Assembly: GCA_900541395.1 (NCBI GenBank)
Contig: UQJT01000045.1
Coordinates: 1-17,644, forward strand
Source of the DNA: an uncultured Desulfovibrio sp.
GTDB taxonomy: Bacteria; Desulfobacterota; Desulfovibrionia; Desulfovibrionales; Desulfovibrionaceae
Direction: 5' to 3'
Length of the DNA stretch: 17,644 bases
Shown: positions 15,922-17,644 of the stretch, piece by piece
How positions within the stretch are numbered: the stretch's first letter is position 1
Layout of the letters: every line of letters begins with the position of its first letter
The notes under the pieces: model-generated
Told to the model about the DNA's origin: nothing
Seen by the model: only the letters and a program-made list of their open reading frames with translations
The model's database searches: none
Program-made: the position numbers and the translations under genes

Positions 15922-15953
15922 AATTATATTATTATACATAAAAATTATTGACA
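15922..15953 (+). promoter_or_regulatory. Promoter region of exported protein, shared motif with catalase
   Basis: AATTATATTA at 15922-15931 is identical to 14135-14144 before catalase, and both precede ATTATTGACA with TTGACA (here 15948-15953) as -35. The distance from motif to -35 is 16 bases here and 10 at catalase. A convincing -10 is not clear; TAGTAA at 15975-15980 or GATAAT at 15992-15997 are options. The rest of the 340-base gap before the gene shows nothing else. Confidence 0.4.
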
Positions 15954-16067
15954 AAACACTCCGCTTCCCCTTTTTAGTAAATCCTATATGTGATAATAGG
16001 AACTTGTCCGGAGTAAAAAAAGAGGGAAAACTAAAAAAAACAACCTTGTCATTTCGGGAGAGTATGT

Positions 16068-17519
16068 ATGTTGCGTACAATGGCAATGACGGCCGCATGC
16101 GTGGTTGTCATGTGCGGTACGGAAGCTTATGCGGCTTCCCGCCCTGCCATGATGGCCTCGCCTCAGCCCAACGCCGCCATGGTCAGCTCCATGCCCGGCC
16201 TGGTGAATGGTGAAAAAGCCATGACCATTGCGGGGAAGGAAAAAACCATTTGGGACGGCATCGTGTTGCGGGCCACCCGTATCAAAGCCAACGGAACCCT
16301 CGTCATTCCGCCTGCGGGCCTGTATACCACGGCCCGCTCCGGCAATTGGCGTCCGTTCGACAACGAGCCCGTCCGCCTGGCGGGCAAATCTTTGTATTAC
16401 ATCAACCAGCGCAGCGCGCGCGACGTGCTGCACGACATCACCATGACCCCCGGCCAGGTCGTTCCCATGAACCCCGAAAAAAGCCGCGGTTGGGAACTGT
16501 CCTCCATTTCCACGGAAACTTTTTTCATGCCGGACGCGTACTCCGCCACCTTCAAGCTGGTGAAATCCACCGGTAACTATTACGGCACGTCCTTTCCGGT
16601 AACGTTGGGCGCCAACGTGTCCGACAACGCCAATTCGGGCAAGTTTGCCAAGGGCTACTTCGAAAAAGCCGGGCGCACCAAAGCTCAGGCGGGCGATCCG
16701 CTGGACGTCTTCGCCATCGGCAACAACATGGCCATTTCCGGACGCAGCTACGTCATCGTGGATGAAATCACCCCCGAATACGTCAAAATCCGCGAAATGG
16801 GCAGCGACAGTTGCACCGACGCCTGGATTTCTCCCACCGCTCCCACCATCGCCTCGTACGCCAAGGGCGATACGTTCACCATCGGCAACGCGCAGGTAAA
16901 AGTGACCGATCTTGGCGCCGATACCGTGACCGTGGCCGTGACCGAAGACGGCAAAACCCTGACCAAAACCTTCGGTCCCTGGAACGACGCCGCCCGGAAG
17001 GATTTGTTCCTGTCCGAGGCCACGCGCGACAAGTTCTGGACTCTGTCGCCCGGCGGCAAGGAAATCATCCACCTGAACGTCAACAACCCGGAAGGCCCCT
17101 TCGTGGACGGCAAGGCCTCTCTGGTGGCCTATCAGGACGTTATCGACGTGCAGGACGGAAGCGACTGGCCGTTTGACGACCGTTTTCGCGTCCGTCCCGA
17201 AACCTGAGCGACGTGCACCTTTATCCACGAGATCATGCTTGAAAACAAGGATGAGATCGAACTGGATAAAACCAACAACGTGTTTGTTGGCCCGCACGAA
17301 TACTTCAAGGTTGTTCTCGACGATTACGACGGCAAGACGGTAAAAGCCTGGCACCTGGAAGACCGCACCGGTTTCAAGACCGGCAACCTGGCCGGCCGCA
17401 GCGAAGGGCAGCATATCGACGCCGTGGTCGGCGATCAGTGCCGTTCCACCGCTCACTTCTTCAGCCGCGTCTATCCCGCCCTCTACCGGGAAGCGCTGGC
17501 CGCTCAGCAAAGCAAGTAA
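16068..17519 (+). CDS. Exported protein of unknown family, candidate selenoprotein (TGA at 17205-17207)
   Basis: I do not recognise the family. ATG 16068 has GGGAG seven bases before it. Residues 1-22 are a signal peptide ending AYA, so the protein is probably periplasmic. M at the -1 position of the Cys16 context argues against a lipoprotein. Residues 23-379 look beta-rich, with Cys249 in GSDSCTDAW. Codon 380 is TGA. The same frame then stays open for 103 codons to TAA 17517-17519, with GC-ending codons starting immediately after the TGA (8 of the 9 codons before the next ATG). If TGA is selenocysteine, the site reads U380-A-T-C383, a redox UxxC. Cys458 follows in GDQCRSTAHFF. A terminator comes only after 17519, and ATG 17235 has no good ribosome-binding site. 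If not recoded, the gene ends at 17207 as a 379-residue protein. The canonical SECIS loop is not evident. Confidence 0.6.
17205..17258 (+). other. In-frame TGA with downstream hairpin (candidate recoding site)
   Basis: TGA 17205-17207 is followed by a hairpin at 17231-17258: CTTG/CAAG around AAAA, a G-G mismatch, then CAT/ATG and GAT/ATC with a two-base bulge. The loop starts 35 bases after TGA, inside the range allowed for bacterial SECIS elements. It lacks the usual G or GU in the loop. A second, weaker stem, CGTG (17212-17215) with CACG (17226-17229), is nearer. Neither is a textbook SECIS. Confidence 0.35.
17208..17519 (+). other. Coding segment downstream of the TGA
   Basis: These 103 codons plus stop are in the frame of the gene at 16068. 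They encode a hydrophilic segment (ELDKTNNVFVGPHEYFKVVL, KAWHLEDRTGFKTGNLAG) with Cys383 and Cys458. A separate 94-residue protein could start at ATG 17235, but it has neither a signal peptide nor a plausible ribosome-binding site, so I treat it as the C-terminal part of one protein, read through or cut off by a nonsense change. Confidence 0.6.
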
Positions 17520-17544
17520 GCTTTCCCGAACTCTCCGGACCTTT

Positions 17545-17587
17545 GCCCCGGTCGGGCCCGCTTCAGGCGGACCGACCGGGGCTTTTT
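17545..17587 (+). terminator. Rho-independent terminator after 17519
   Basis: GCCCCGGTCGG (17545-17555) and CCGACCGGGGC (17572-17582) form a perfect 11-bp stem. An inner CCGC/GCGG stem lies in the loop, and five T follow at 17583-17587. Its place just after the TAA at 17519, with none near 17207, shows that the transcript extends over the post-TGA segment. Confidence 0.92.
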
Positions 17588-17601
17588 CGTTAGAGCATTT
17601 T

Positions 17602-17629
17602 GCTTTTGAAATTGTCCAATTTCAAAAGC
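17602..17629. repeat. 12-bp intergenic palindrome at window end
   Basis: GCTTTTGAAATT (17602-17613) and AATTTCAAAAGC (17618-17629) are perfectly complementary around GTCC. The preceding AGAGCATTTT context is one I associate with dispersed intergenic repeats in Desulfovibrio genomes, from memory. Confidence 0.65.
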
Positions 17630-17644
17630 GGCGCTGCCGTCATT

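Noticed and set aside
16068..16136. Lipoprotein signal at Cys16 of the exported protein
   Set aside because: VVMC does not fit the lipobox, since Met at -1 is unsuitable. AYA before residue 23 is a good ordinary signal-peptidase site.
15984..17510. Minus-strand open frame of 508 codons opposite the exported protein
   Set aside because: Its translation is Gly/His/Val-rich without motifs. The plus strand has a signal peptide, ribosome-binding site and terminator. The open antisense frame follows from codon bias and, if anything, shows that the bias continues past the TGA.

Overview
The window looks like chromosomal DNA of a Desulfovibrionaceae-type deltaproteobacterium (Desulfovibrio/Bilophila relatives). 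Reasons: GC-rich genes with strongly GC-ending codons, intergenic hairpins built from G/C runs around AAGCTTT-like cores, a polar amino-acid ABC transporter beside lepA, and a clade-3 catalase. The assignment rests on gene style and recall, not on a database search.

Layout. 1-1410: two long intergenic palindromes, then ychF. About 1540-5560: a clearly AT-richer island carrying a MarR regulator plus two co-directional radical-SAM-type genes, which match what I recall as the 'radical SAM mobile pair' cassette (1728-3995). The island continues with a decayed HxlR regulator (4167-4494), a PNPOx-like flavoprotein on the minus strand (4578-4985), and a divergent HxlR regulator whose frame is broken at an A7 run (5133-5446). 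5620-7740, minus strand: a CDF metal transporter with three C-terminal cytoplasmic repeats, a small Cys-containing unknown protein just upstream, and a highly structured leader that could be a metal-sensing RNA. 7843-8592: a YdfG-like short-chain dehydrogenase. 8721-11944: a polar amino-acid ABC importer (binding protein, terminator, permease, ATPase, permease). 11952-13757: lepA. 14264-15727: catalase. 16068-17519: an unrecognised exported protein whose frame is interrupted by one TGA and then stays open, same frame and same codon style, for 103 more codons to a terminator.

The most interesting candidate is that last gene. Reading TGA as selenocysteine gives a U-x-x-C motif in a 483-residue periplasmic protein, next to catalase and sharing a promoter-proximal AT motif with it. 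I do not see a canonical bacterial SECIS loop, so this is a hypothesis. The second candidate is the structured RNA before the metal-transporter operon, and the third is the radical SAM cassette with its palindromic operator.

No tRNA, rRNA, CRISPR array, transposase or integrase was recognised.
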